Of a stretch of 64,000 nucleotides of DNA, positions 11,401 to 18,483 are shown piece after piece (the first letter of the stretch is position 1; the number at the start of each line of letters is the position of its first letter). The position numbers were made by a program, and so were the translations under genes. Source of the DNA: G963676795 sp963677215 (GTDB lineage Bacteria > Desulfobacterota > Desulfuromonadia > Desulfuromonadales > Geopsychrobacteraceae); the NCBI GenBank assembly GCA_963677215.1, contig OY781919.1, positions 3,038,001 through 3,102,000 on the forward strand. The letters are read 5' to 3'. The notes beneath the pieces were generated by a model. It had not been told where the DNA came from and ran no database searches. It saw only the letters and a program-made list of their open reading frames with translations.

Positions 11401-11532
11401 TTTGCCTTCTACTTTGCCGAAAAGCCAGAGAGCGAAACGCTTCAAGCGGCTGAGGACAGTTCGGTAGAAGTTGAACAGCAGCAGAGTTCGGTTATCTCTG
11501 CCGATGATGTACAGGAAGGGGGTGACCAATGA
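8425..11532 (+). CDS. Large TPR lipoprotein
   Basis: 1035 residues. The N-terminus has a lipobox (LLVGCSSG, Cys about residue 17), so it is a lipoprotein, probably at the outer membrane. After a linker of about 130 residues there are many TPR/YbgF-like repeats through the rest of the chain (for example QVLYQMSRAYEELGRLDEAM and LYKLGWTYYKQELYEDAL). It overlaps the previous gene by 4 bp and the next by 4 bp (ATGA at both ends), which indicates strict co-translation. Its size and lipidation resemble the largest TPR components of Agl-Glt type complexes. The acidic C-terminal tail has no recognised domain. Confidence 0.8.
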   Translation: MMAKYCAIILIFLLVGCSSGFNRSGTISQIRNQKVDLSEVKIDGGLDQAMASYEQFLRDPGNVSALTPEAIRRLADLKVEKEYGLVGQQSSSVETLADPEPAGVAVKTVDQAAQPELQGETESDADFEQRTTRARQVAASPTPDLSADPSLDDLERVGPLEAITLYQRLLDEYPYYQNNDQVLYQMSRAYEELGRLDEAMQVMGRLISQYPDSRYFDEVQFRRAESLFTRRKYLDAEDAYSSIVVKGVGSDFYQLALYKLGWTYYKQELYEDALHKYIALLDCKVDTGYDFEQQEEPLEKKRIDDTFRVISLSFSYLGGADATAEYFAEFGTRDYEANIYENLAGYYFGKRRYSDAVASYAKFIELNPYHRKAPLFAQQVIDVNTAGGFPSLVVEAKKKFARDYALSSAYWNYFEVAERTEVIAGLKTNLIDLANHYHALYQNPKLKKEQAGNFAEATHWYREFLGSFSSEPQAPVINYQLADLLLENLSYAEAAVEYEKTAYDYATHEHSSTAGYAAVYAYRQQLATVLQEELQLLVKREVVRSSLKFAQTFPDHEKAAVVLGAAADDLYAINDYENALYAALDLIERFPQADIQVTRSAWLVVGHSTYELELYANAEEAYLRVLELTETDSEWRAALIDNLAAAIYRQGEEANRAEAYPAAAEHFIRVTLLAPTSALRSTAEYDAATAYIQASDWTRAAQVLTGFRNNFPEHELQQEVTKKLAYVYREGGEYALAAEEFERVEQETGDAALRSEALLTAAELHQKAGQPDRALDVYQRYIEQFPEPLDVNVETCQKIADLLKEQGQQDAYIRMLERIVRADASGGEQRTARTIFLAAKAGLVLAERHYAGFDDITLVQPFDKSLKKKKTMMKELIQEFSHLTEYQVGEVTAAATWYLAEIYAEFSRSLMQSERPKGLDDIELEDYELALEENAYPFEEKAIEVHQSNLELIAAGVYNSWIDKSIERLAQFVPARYAKAEERCPLVESPEGFAFYFAEKPESETLQAAEDSSVEVEQQQSSVISADDVQEGGDQ

Positions 11533-12182
11533 CCGGAATGACGAATTTCAGACTCCTGGGGCTGGCCCTGTGCCTGGTGATCCTCTCCGGCTGTGCTGTT
11601 CAGTTACCGTTGCAGAGCAGCAAGGGGGAACCGGTTGATGTCCGGACCACCGCTCAGTCTTCCGCTGCACCCTCAGAACCAGCGCTGCGTGGTTTTGCCG
11701 TTGCTGAACCGCATAAGCTGAATCTTCTTGAGCGTAACGAGTTTCAGCGGGCGGTTGAACTGCTCAAGGCCGGGCAGGCCGAACCTGCATTGCAACTGCT
11801 TGAACGGCTCAGTCAGAGTGAAAATGTCGTGACGGCAGTCTATATCGATCTGGCCAAGGCTTATCTGCTGAAGGGACAGAATGAAAAAGCTGAAGAGGCC
11901 CTGAAAAACGCCCTCAAGATCATCCCCGGACATCCGCTGGCAAGCCAGGAATATGGCCTGTTGCTGCGCCGCGCCGGGCGCTTTGCGGAAGCGCGTGGCC
12001 TCTACGAAGAGGCGCTGACCCATTATCCTGAGTATCTGCCGATCAGGAAGAATCTCGGCATCCTTTGTGACATCTATCTCAACGACCAGGACTGTGCCCT
12101 TGAGCAGTTCACATACTACAACCAAGCCCTGCCGGATGACGAGCAGGTCAAACTATGGGTCAGTGAACTGCAACTGCGCTGA
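11529..12182 (+). CDS. TPR lipoprotein
   Basis: 217 residues with a lipobox (ILSGCAV, Cys about residue 22). After a linker, three or four TPR units cover about residues 70-215 (ELLKAGQAEPALQLLERL, LAKAYLLKGQNEKAEEALK, LLRRAGRFAEARGLYEEAL). The start ATG overlaps the upstream stop by 4 bp. It resembles PilF/GltE-type small TPR lipoproteins. In this operon it is the third TPR protein, suggesting a periplasmic scaffold with several TPR layers. The exact partner cannot be told from sequence. Confidence 0.75.
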   Translation: MTGMTNFRLLGLALCLVILSGCAVQLPLQSSKGEPVDVRTTAQSSAAPSEPALRGFAVAEPHKLNLLERNEFQRAVELLKAGQAEPALQLLERLSQSENVVTAVYIDLAKAYLLKGQNEKAEEALKNALKIIPGHPLASQEYGLLLRRAGRFAEARGLYEEALTHYPEYLPIRKNLGILCDIYLNDQDCALEQFTYYNQALPDDEQVKLWVSELQLR

Positions 12183-12219
12183 CCCCAACTCAAATGCAAA
12201 GAAGAGAACGAGGTGTGAA

Positions 12220-12522
12220 ATGTTAAGAAGATTCATAATGTTAATGCTCTCCATGCTTATCGTGGTTCCTGCTTTTGGCGCTGAACCCACTCAGAACGAC
12301 AAGGTCGATCCTCAGGAAAAGACCCTGTCAGGCATGTCGATCGTCGGCAACGACGAAGCTCCCAAATCACTATATATCGTGCCCTGGAAGAGTTCGGAAA
12401 TCGGCGTAGAAACCAGCCTTGACCGGCTGGCCAACAAGGACGCCGTTCCCCTCGACAGGGATGTTTTTCGCAGACAGCTCGAATTTTATCAGGTCAGTCA
12501 CAACATCCAGGTACGGAGGTAA
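12220..12522 (+). CDS. Small exported protein of unknown function
   Basis: 100 residues from the ATG at 12220, which follows a GAACGAGG ribosome-binding site. An upstream in-frame start would overlap the preceding gene by more than 100 bp and is less likely. It has a clear signal peptide (residues 1-20, ending AFG before AEPTQ). The mature part is about 80 residues, hydrophilic, without Cys, and contains a VPWKSSEIG segment. I do not recognise the family. Its stop is 6 bp before the TolQ-like gene, so it is probably a small periplasmic part of the same complex. Confidence 0.65.
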   Translation: MLRRFIMLMLSMLIVVPAFGAEPTQNDKVDPQEKTLSGMSIVGNDEAPKSLYIVPWKSSEIGVETSLDRLANKDAVPLDRDVFRRQLEFYQVSHNIQVRR

Positions 12523-12528
12523 CAGAAA

Positions 12529-13182
12529 ATGGAAATGATTTACTCAATTATCGGATTTTTTCAAAAGGGTGGCGCGTTCATGTACCCGATTCTGCTGGTC
12601 TTTGCAGTGGGGATCGCAATCTCGGCGGAGCGCTGGATCCAGCTGACCAGAACACGCAAGGACAACAGCAAGGTCTGGAAGCAGGTTCAGCCGATTCTCG
12701 ACAAGGGCGACTTCGACAAGGCCCGTCAGGTTGTCGACAAGGATAAATCGATCATCGCCCGCATGTTGTCTATGGGACTGGCCCGTCAAGGGGCAGTCAG
12801 ACGCCGTGAGGATATCGAGATCGCCATGGAAGAAAGTCTGATGGAGATCATCCCCCAGCTGGAAAAAAGGACCCCCTATATCGGCCTGCTCTCCAATATC
12901 GCCACGCTGCTTGGCCTGCTCGGGACCATCATGGGGCTGATCGAAGCTTTTACCGCGGTCGCCAATGCCAATCCGGCGGAAAAGGCCGATCTGCTCTCGG
13001 CCAGTATTTCGGTGGCGATGAACACCACGGCCTTCGGCTTGATGGCAGCCATTCCGCTGCTGCTGATTCACGCCAAGCTGACCTCGACGACCGGCAGTAT
13101 TGTCGACAGCCTGGAGATGGCGTCGGTAAAAGCTCTGAACAGCATTTCCAGTTTCAGTAAACGGCAATTTCCGATGGGCTGA
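12529..13182 (+). CDS. MotA/TolQ/ExbB proton-channel family protein (AglR-like)
   Basis: 217 residues. Three membrane segments are visible at about 15-35, 120-145 and 165-185, the topology of TolQ/ExbB. The conserved block RTPYIGLLSNIATLLGLLGT and a downstream AMNTTAFGLMAAIP segment are characteristic. Family members form a pentameric inner-membrane channel around TolR/ExbD and turn proton flow into mechanical work on a TonB-like partner. Two ExbD-type genes and a TonB-like gene follow directly, as in the Myxococcus aglR-aglQ-aglS motor. It probably powers the periplasmic TPR/OmpA assembly encoded upstream. Confidence 0.88.
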   Translation: MEMIYSIIGFFQKGGAFMYPILLVFAVGIAISAERWIQLTRTRKDNSKVWKQVQPILDKGDFDKARQVVDKDKSIIARMLSMGLARQGAVRRREDIEIAMEESLMEIIPQLEKRTPYIGLLSNIATLLGLLGTIMGLIEAFTAVANANPAEKADLLSASISVAMNTTAFGLMAAIPLLLIHAKLTSTTGSIVDSLEMASVKALNSISSFSKRQFPMG

Positions 13183-13185
13183 CCT

Positions 13186-13689
13186 ATGACTTCGCGAATG
13201 AAAATGAAACGTAGACGCAGCGGCAAGAGCGCACCCGAGCTGGATATCACGACCTTCCTCAATCTGATGGTTGTGTTGGTGCCGTTTCTGCTGATCAGTG
13301 CCGTTTTCTCCCGGGTGACAATTCTCGAGCTCAGTGTTCCGACCGGGGCCGGCGGGGCTTCCTCCGGACAGCCCGATTTCACCATCGAGGTCGTGGTCCG
13401 CAAGGCGGGTCTGGAGTTATCCAATGGCCGCAGCGTCGTTGCTGCCATGCCCAACAAGGCGGACGACTACGACTTCGATACCCTGTCGCAGATGCTGATC
13501 CGGCTGAAGAATGACTATCCGGACAAAGAGGATGCCATCGTCCTGATGGAGCCGGAGATCGAATACGACACCCTGATTCAGGTGATGGACCGGATCCGTG
13601 AGGTGCAGCTTCCGGATCAGAGCGGCGCGGGCGATGAACTGCAGACCCTGGCGCTGTTTCCACAGATATCGATAGGAGATGCACCATGA
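13186..13689 (+). CDS. ExbD/TolR-family protein lacking the conserved membrane Asp
   Basis: 167 residues: basic N-terminus, one membrane segment (about 20-43) and a periplasmic domain. Aligned with E. coli ExbD (TPFIDVMLVLL), this protein reads TTFLNLMVVLV, so the proton-carrying Asp is replaced by Asn26 (codon AAT at 13261-13263). The rest of the fold looks intact, including the EYDTLIQVMDRIRE helix. It lies 3 bp after the TolQ-like gene and overlaps the second ExbD gene by 4 bp. The two probably form a heterodimer in which only the partner carries protons; this is an inference. Confidence 0.85.
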   Translation: MTSRMKMKRRRSGKSAPELDITTFLNLMVVLVPFLLISAVFSRVTILELSVPTGAGGASSGQPDFTIEVVVRKAGLELSNGRSVVAAMPNKADDYDFDTLSQMLIRLKNDYPDKEDAIVLMEPEIEYDTLIQVMDRIREVQLPDQSGAGDELQTLALFPQISIGDAP

Positions 13690-14180
13690 GAGAGAGCCGT
13701 CGCTTACGGCGCATGGAGCGCAGCCATAAGAAGGTCACTGCCCTGAACCTGACATCGTTGATGGACGTGTTTACCATCCTGGTTTTCTTCCTGCTGGCCA
13801 ACTCGTCTTCAAGCGAGGTCCTGTCGACGCCCAAGCAGATCAAGCTGCCTGATTCGATCGTTGAAACCAAGCCGCGTGAGACCATCGTGGTGCTGGTCAG
13901 CGCCGATCAGGTGCTGGTCCAGGGGGAACCGGTCATCGCGACCGCAGCTCTGATCAGCAGTGGTGATGAGGCGATACCGGCGATCAGCGAGAAATTAGGG
14001 CTTTTAGAGCAGAACGTGATCGGAATCAGCACCAAGGCGGCGATCGAAAACCGGGAAATCACCATCCTCGCCGACAAGCAGATTCCGTTCCGGGTGCTGA
14101 AGAAGGTGATGTCAACCTGCACCGCTTCGGGCTATGGCAAGATCTCTCTTGCTGTGATCCAGAAAGCGACGCAAACATAA
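13686..14180 (+). CDS. ExbD/TolR-family protein with intact membrane Asp
   Basis: 164 residues, starting in a 4-bp overlap with the preceding ExbD-like gene. The N-terminus is strongly basic, followed by one membrane segment (about 22-42) containing SLMDVFTILVFFLL with Asp27 in the proton-carrying position, then a periplasmic domain. It probably pairs with the Asn26 paralogue just upstream inside the TolQ-like channel, as AglQ and AglS do with AglR in Myxococcus (family knowledge). The next gene, 9 bp downstream, encodes the TonB-like partner. Confidence 0.87.
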   Translation: MRESRRLRRMERSHKKVTALNLTSLMDVFTILVFFLLANSSSSEVLSTPKQIKLPDSIVETKPRETIVVLVSADQVLVQGEPVIATAALISSGDEAIPAISEKLGLLEQNVIGISTKAAIENREITILADKQIPFRVLKKVMSTCTASGYGKISLAVIQKATQT

Positions 14181-14189
14181 GGAGATTCC

Positions 14190-15653
14190 GTGAGTAGTTC
14201 AGAATTTTCACAGGAACTGGAGTCTCTGAACGCGCAGATCGAACAGCTTCAGCTGGCGGTGGTGAAGCTTGAAGATGAAAAGCGGGTTGTTGAGACAAGA
14301 TTGGATGAATTCGCCATTGAGCGGCAGAATATCGGGCTGTTGGAAGAGGCTTGTAACGCACTCGACAAGCTCAACGAGCTGGGCGTTGCGGAGCTGTTCT
14401 GGTCGGGACTGGCGGGATCCGTCGAGCCTGAAAACCATACCAGGCAGGTGCGCGGGCGTATTGAAAAGTTTTCCCAGCAGACCAGGGGGCTGAACGACAG
14501 GAGCCAGGCACTGCAGGCCAAAATTGATCAGCACTTGAGCGTCATGGAGTACCTCTTTGACGAGGTTGAACAGGCCGAGGAGCGAGAAGAACGACGGGTC
14601 GAGGAGTTTGCCGTTGTCCGCGAGATGAGCGTGCTGCCTGGCCGCCAGGTGGTCATGCCCTGGAGCGTCGATGCACAGACTGAGAAGCGTTTCCGTTATT
14701 CGCTGCTGATCGCTCTGTTCTGGTGCGTGCTGCTCGGGATCCTGACGCCACTGGTCAATATTCCGATACCGGACCGGGTGCAGGTGGTTATGGAAATCCC
14801 GGCGCGGATGGCCATGCTGCTCAAGGAAGAACCGCGCAAGGTTCCGCCTAAACCTGCACAGATTGTCGAAAAGCAGAAGCCGGAAGTGGCAGAAGCCGAG
14901 AAGCCGAAGAAAGCCAAGGCCGAAGAGAAGGTCGCCAAGAACGAACCGCAGCCGCAGAAGAAAAAGGCCGACAATCGGCCTGCCGGCGGCGGAACCAAAG
15001 GCGTCAAGAAAAAGCAGAGCGTCGGCGTACTGGCCTTCAAGAGCAGCTTCGACGATCTGATGGATGAGGTGCCGGTGGCCAAACTAGGCAGCGAAGCCAA
15101 GGTCAACAAACTCAACGCCAAGGTACCCGGTGAAGCCAGGGCTAGCCGTTCACTGGTCTCGACCCAGGCCAAATCGGGAGGCAGCTCCGGCATCAGCAAC
15201 TTCGGCGTCAGTCGCAACCTGGGCAACGGAGGTTCGGGGGGAGGCAGCGGCTATGGCAACGCCGGGCAGATCGGCGGGGTCGGGACCGGTCAGGTGGAGA
15301 GTGCCATGGCCGGGATGGCCGAACAGGCCGGTCGTCCGCTCAGCAGCGGTGCCGACGCGTCGCGGACCGATGAAGAGATCCAGATCGTCTTCGATCGCTA
15401 CAAGGCTGCCCTCTACCGCATCTACAACAGGGAACTGCGCAAGGATCCGACCCTGCGAGGCCGGATTACCCTGAAGCTGACGATCGAACCAGATGGCAGC
15501 GTCTCGATGTGTCTCTCTGAGTCGACCGATCTGGCTTCGGATGAACTGGTTGCGCAGATTGTCGAGCGGATCAAGCGTTTCAATTTTGGTCTCAAGGATG
15601 GAGTGCCGAAAGTGACGATACGCTATCCGATCGACTTCCTGCCGGCCGGATGA
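14190..15653 (+). CDS. AgmX/PglI-type TonB-like energy transducer
   Basis: 487 residues from a GTG start preceded by AAGGAG. Residues 1-165 form a cytoplasmic coiled-coil region; a membrane segment lies at 170-188. A Lys/Pro/Glu-rich stretch (about 212-275) and a Gly/Ser-rich linker (about 330-370) cross the periplasm. The C-terminus (about 395-487) has the AgmX/PglI/TonB-like fold, with LRGRITLKLTIEPDGSVS and a final helix IVERIKRFNFG. Its position after tolQ-exbD-exbD points to a transducer that reaches from the motor to periplasmic or outer-membrane partners. The long cytoplasmic coiled coil is unusual for TonB and recalls GltG/GltJ proteins with extra N-terminal modules. It is the last gene of the operon. 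Confidence 0.85.
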   Translation: MSSSEFSQELESLNAQIEQLQLAVVKLEDEKRVVETRLDEFAIERQNIGLLEEACNALDKLNELGVAELFWSGLAGSVEPENHTRQVRGRIEKFSQQTRGLNDRSQALQAKIDQHLSVMEYLFDEVEQAEEREERRVEEFAVVREMSVLPGRQVVMPWSVDAQTEKRFRYSLLIALFWCVLLGILTPLVNIPIPDRVQVVMEIPARMAMLLKEEPRKVPPKPAQIVEKQKPEVAEAEKPKKAKAEEKVAKNEPQPQKKKADNRPAGGGTKGVKKKQSVGVLAFKSSFDDLMDEVPVAKLGSEAKVNKLNAKVPGEARASRSLVSTQAKSGGSSGISNFGVSRNLGNGGSGGGSGYGNAGQIGGVGTGQVESAMAGMAEQAGRPLSSGADASRTDEEIQIVFDRYKAALYRIYNRELRKDPTLRGRITLKLTIEPDGSVSMCLSESTDLASDELVAQIVERIKRFNFGLKDGVPKVTIRYPIDFLPAG

Positions 15654-15749
15654 CGATGTCAGGACAAATCAGAGCAGCAGGGTGTGGTCGGTTTCTGACC
15701 TCACTCTGCTGCAAGCCTGGAAAGGATGATTATTGAACTGCCGCTGCTT

Positions 15750-15782
15750 GAAAAAAATCCCGAAGCTTAAAACAGCTTCGGG
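15750..15782 (-). terminator. Intrinsic terminator of the dehydrogenase operon
   Basis: Perfect 8-bp stem CCCGAAGC/GCTTCGGG (15759-15766 and 15775-15782) with an 8-nt loop. On the minus strand it is followed by seven U residues (A-tract 15751-15757). It lies about 70 bp after the stop of the aldehyde dehydrogenase gene. Confidence 0.85.
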
Positions 15783-15854
15783 AAGGTGAGGAATTCCGGC
15801 ATGATGGGGTATTAGCCGGATGTCAAAATATCTGTAACAGTCCTATATGCATGA

Positions 15855-17291
15855 TCAGAAACGGTACTCGCGCTGAACGCTGATCCAGCGGTCGGTGGTG
15901 AACTTGTCAACAACCCACTTGCCGTTGAAACGACCGATCCCGGACGCTTTTTCTCCGCCAAACATAACATGAGGTTCATCGTTTATCGTCTGGTCATTGA
16001 TATGGACCATGCCGGTTTTGATCCGTTTGGCGATCATCATTCCGCGATAGAGGTCCTGGGTAAAAATACTTCCGGATAAACCGTGTTCGGTGTTATTGGC
16101 GATGCTGACGGCCTCGTCGATCTCCTTGACCTTGATAACGCAGCAGACAGGGCCGAAGACCTCCTGGGCTGCCGCCGGCATATCCATGGTCACGTCCTGG
16201 AAAATCCATGGCGTGATGATATTGCCTTCAATATGACCTTCGAGAGCAATCTTGGCACCAGCTGCCAGCGTTTCCTTGATCAGTTTTTCAACTGACTCAG
16301 CTTGTGTCCTGCTGATCATCGGGCCAAGAAAGGTGTTCGTGTCACTCGGGTCACCGATTGGAAATTTCTGAACCGCCTCAACCAACTTGGCGATGAAGCG
16401 GTCGTAGACATTTTCCATGACAACGACACGGTTGACCGCCATGCAGACCTGTCCCTGGTTGAAAAATGAACCAAAGGCCGCTGCTGAAGCAGCGCGGTCA
16501 ATATCAGCATCATCGAGCACGATCATGGCGTTGTTGCCGCCAAGTTCTAGTGATACATCCTTGAACTGACTGACCGCCAGTTGTCCGACCCGTCTACCGA
16601 CTTCTGTCGATCCGGTGAATGAGACGAGTGACGGAACCGGGTGGGTAATTATGGCATCTCCTATATCACTCCCTTTGCCGGCAATTGCGTTGAAGACTCC
16701 GGCAGGGAACCCGGCCCGTTCAAAGAATTTGGCGATAAGAAAAGCCGAACCTGGGGTGTCGGACGCCGGTTTCAGGACGACGGTATTGCCCGTGGCAATG
16801 GCCGGAATGACACTGCGCATGGCCAGGACCAGCGGGACATTCCATGGTGCGATGACGGCGATGACCCCTTTTGGCTCCTTGAAGACATAGTTATCCTTGC
16901 CCGGGGTGGTTGACGGGAGAATCTGTCCTTCGAGCATATGTGGATAGCTCATCGCTTCGCGCACGAATTCAAGACAGGTATGATATTCAAATTCGGCCTT
17001 GGGACGAATACTTCCGGCTTCTTTTGCCAGCAACTCAAAGATCTCATCTTTGTAGTATTCGATAGCCTCGTACAGCTTGGCCAGGAAGTCCTGCTTTTCA
17101 TTCGGTAACAGTGCCGCCCATGCGGGTTGCGCGTTCTCGGCGGCAGAGTAGGCATCGTTGAGATCGTCCAGACTGGCGCCTTGGTACGAATAGAGCAGTT
17201 GACCGGAATAGGGATCGTGGTTGTGGAGCAGCGCTGTTCCTGTCCCGGTTCTCCAGCAGCCGTTGATATATTGTTTATCGTAGATATCCAT
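15855..17291 (-). CDS. NAD(P)-dependent aldehyde dehydrogenase, benzaldehyde/vanillin dehydrogenase type
   Basis: 478 residues from the ATG at 17291, which follows AGGAGGAACC; a longer frame starting 57 bp upstream lacks such a site. Catalytic Cys283 lies in NQGQVCMAV and the general-base Glu249 in SLELGGNN; the cofactor segment GSTEVGRRVG is present. The C-terminal block INDQTINDEPHVMFGG closely matches aromatic aldehyde dehydrogenases. It oxidises an aldehyde to the acid in the cytoplasm. The SDR-type alcohol dehydrogenase encoded 32 bp upstream would supply the aldehyde, so the pair probably turns an aromatic alcohol into its acid. The exact substrate is not determined by the sequence. Confidence 0.88.
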   Translation of the reverse strand: MDIYDKQYINGCWRTGTGTALLHNHDPYSGQLLYSYQGASLDDLNDAYSAAENAQPAWAALLPNEKQDFLAKLYEAIEYYKDEIFELLAKEAGSIRPKAEFEYHTCLEFVREAMSYPHMLEGQILPSTTPGKDNYVFKEPKGVIAVIAPWNVPLVLAMRSVIPAIATGNTVVLKPASDTPGSAFLIAKFFERAGFPAGVFNAIAGKGSDIGDAIITHPVPSLVSFTGSTEVGRRVGQLAVSQFKDVSLELGGNNAMIVLDDADIDRAASAAAFGSFFNQGQVCMAVNRVVVMENVYDRFIAKLVEAVQKFPIGDPSDTNTFLGPMISRTQAESVEKLIKETLAAGAKIALEGHIEGNIITPWIFQDVTMDMPAAAQEVFGPVCCVIKVKEIDEAVSIANNTEHGLSGSIFTQDLYRGMMIAKRIKTGMVHINDQTINDEPHVMFGGEKASGIGRFNGKWVVDKFTTDRWISVQREYRF

Positions 17292-17323
17292 GGTTCCTCC
17301 TGATGATCGAACAATCCGGCGGG

Positions 17324-18103
17324 TTACTCGTAGCCGGCTATATGACATTGAACGTGAGCAAACATTCCTCCGTCTGCTGCTATGTTAGCTCCCCGGATCC
17401 AACCGCTTCCTGATGAAAGCAGAAAAGCACAGACCGGGGCGATATCCTGGGGAGTTCCCGGACGGTCCATGATCCGTTCGTCCTCCTTGGCTCTTTCTCC
17501 CAGGGTTTCGTTGAAGTCCTTGAGGATCGGAGTGTCAACGGGACCCGGGCTGACGCAGTTCATGCGGATGCCGCGCTCACGCCAGGTCCAGCGGTTCTGC
17601 ATGGTCCAGACAATGAGGGCTTCCTTGGAAAGAAAGTAGGAGCGACCATCGCTCATATCAAATCGCTGGCAGAAGTCGTCGATGGCCTCGTAATCGTTGA
17701 TGGCGAACAGTCTGGTGACCTGCTCTTTTCCCGTTGCCCAGCCCATTCCGGCAAGCGACGCAAGGTTGACGATGCTTGCCTTGTCAGCCATTTTGGGAAT
17801 CAGGCTCAAGGTCAGATCCCTGAGACCAAGAAAGTTGACCTTGAGTACCTGCCCAGGGGCTTTTGTCGGGGGGAGTCCGGCGATATTGCACAGGCCGTCT
17901 ATTCCGTCAGGAATGGAGGCAATGGCTTCTTTGACGGAATCCTGGTTGCCAAGATCGGCAAAGATGAACCGGTCCACGAAGTTTTGGGGCTCGTTGATAT
18001 CAATACCGATGACCGTTCCACCCTGCTGTTTGATGAGTTTTGCGGTTTCTGCCCCGATTCCTGAGGCGGCCCCGGTAACAACGATGGTTTTTTGGCTTAA
18101 CAT
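17324..18103 (-). CDS. Short-chain dehydrogenase, coniferyl-alcohol dehydrogenase-like
   Basis: 259 residues. The Rossmann motif TGAASGIG is at residues 10-17, Asp at the end of beta-2 (GIDIN) favours NAD(H), CNIAG replaces the NNAG motif, Ser of NLASLAG and the YFLSK catalytic pair are present. A longer than usual segment between Ser and Tyr (about 35 residues) matches the coniferyl-alcohol/3-alpha-hydroxysteroid dehydrogenase subgroup. The gene starts with ATG after AAAGGA. It is cotranscribed with the aldehyde dehydrogenase and probably performs the preceding alcohol oxidation. Steroid or other alcohol substrates are possible alternatives. Confidence 0.85.
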   Translation of the reverse strand: MLSQKTIVVTGAASGIGAETAKLIKQQGGTVIGIDINEPQNFVDRFIFADLGNQDSVKEAIASIPDGIDGLCNIAGLPPTKAPGQVLKVNFLGLRDLTLSLIPKMADKASIVNLASLAGMGWATGKEQVTRLFAINDYEAIDDFCQRFDMSDGRSYFLSKEALIVWTMQNRWTWRERGIRMNCVSPGPVDTPILKDFNETLGERAKEDERIMDRPGTPQDIAPVCAFLLSSGSGWIRGANIAADGGMFAHVQCHIAGYE

Positions 18104-18241
18104 GTCATTCCTTTACTGTTTGTCGTTTCTTGCACTTGCAGCCCTTTCGGCTTGCTGCCCGCCGAGAGCCTTGAAATTAACTGAAAGTCCGAATCCGCTG
18201 TTTATTTACAACGACTTCGGACGCTCCAGGCTCCTGTGCAG
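18104..18241 (-). other. Hairpin-containing spacer inside the symporter-dehydrogenase operon
   Basis: 138 bp separate the small membrane protein from the SDR gene, whereas the other gaps in this operon are under 35 bp. It contains an inverted repeat GTCCGAA/TTCGGAC (18187-18193 and 18216-18222) and a GCAGC/GCTGC pair near 18140-18160. Neither has a U-tract, so processing or stabilising structures are more likely than a terminator. Confidence 0.35.
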
Positions 18242-18361
18242 CTATTCGTCCTTGATTTTGCCATTCTTGACCTGCCTGACGTAGGCAAGGGTCGAAAAGA
18301 TAGCCAGGATGACGATGACGCAGATCAGATAGGCTGCTACGAAAATATCAACTCCTCCCAT
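18242..18361 (-). CDS. Small single-span membrane protein (39 aa) of the symporter operon
   Basis: ATG at 18361 with AAGGAG 7 nt upstream, TAG at 18242. The protein begins MGGVDIFVAAYLICVIVI, has one hydrophobic span (about residues 5-26) and a basic/acidic tail ending VKNGKIKDE. It lies 11 bp after the 36-residue small protein that overlaps the symporter gene. Small one-span partners are known beside SSS and other secondary transporters (for example YhdT with PanF), so a symporter accessory subunit is the likely role. It is below the length cut-off of most gene finders. Confidence 0.65.
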   Translation of the reverse strand: MGGVDIFVAAYLICVIVILAIFSTLAYVRQVKNGKIKDE

Positions 18362-18372
18362 GATAAATCTCC

Positions 18373-18483
18373 TTATTCGTCGTCGTCACCTTTGTAAGTG
18401 AGCTTATGGATGCCAATGATGATGATATTCACAATGATGATAAGAATCAGTGAGTATACGATTGTCTGCGTTGCCCAACTCAT
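18373..18483 (-). CDS. Small single-span membrane protein (36 aa) overlapping the symporter stop
   Basis: ATG at 18483 overlaps the symporter stop codon in an ATGA arrangement, so its translation is coupled to the transporter. The sequence begins MSWATQTIVYSLILIIIV, gives one very hydrophobic helix (about residues 5-26) and a C-terminal GDDDE acidic tail. The overlap strongly suggests a real gene and a subunit or stabiliser of the symporter. I know of no defined function for the exact sequence. Confidence 0.7.
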   Translation of the reverse strand: MSWATQTIVYSLILIIIVNIIIIGIHKLTYKGDDDE

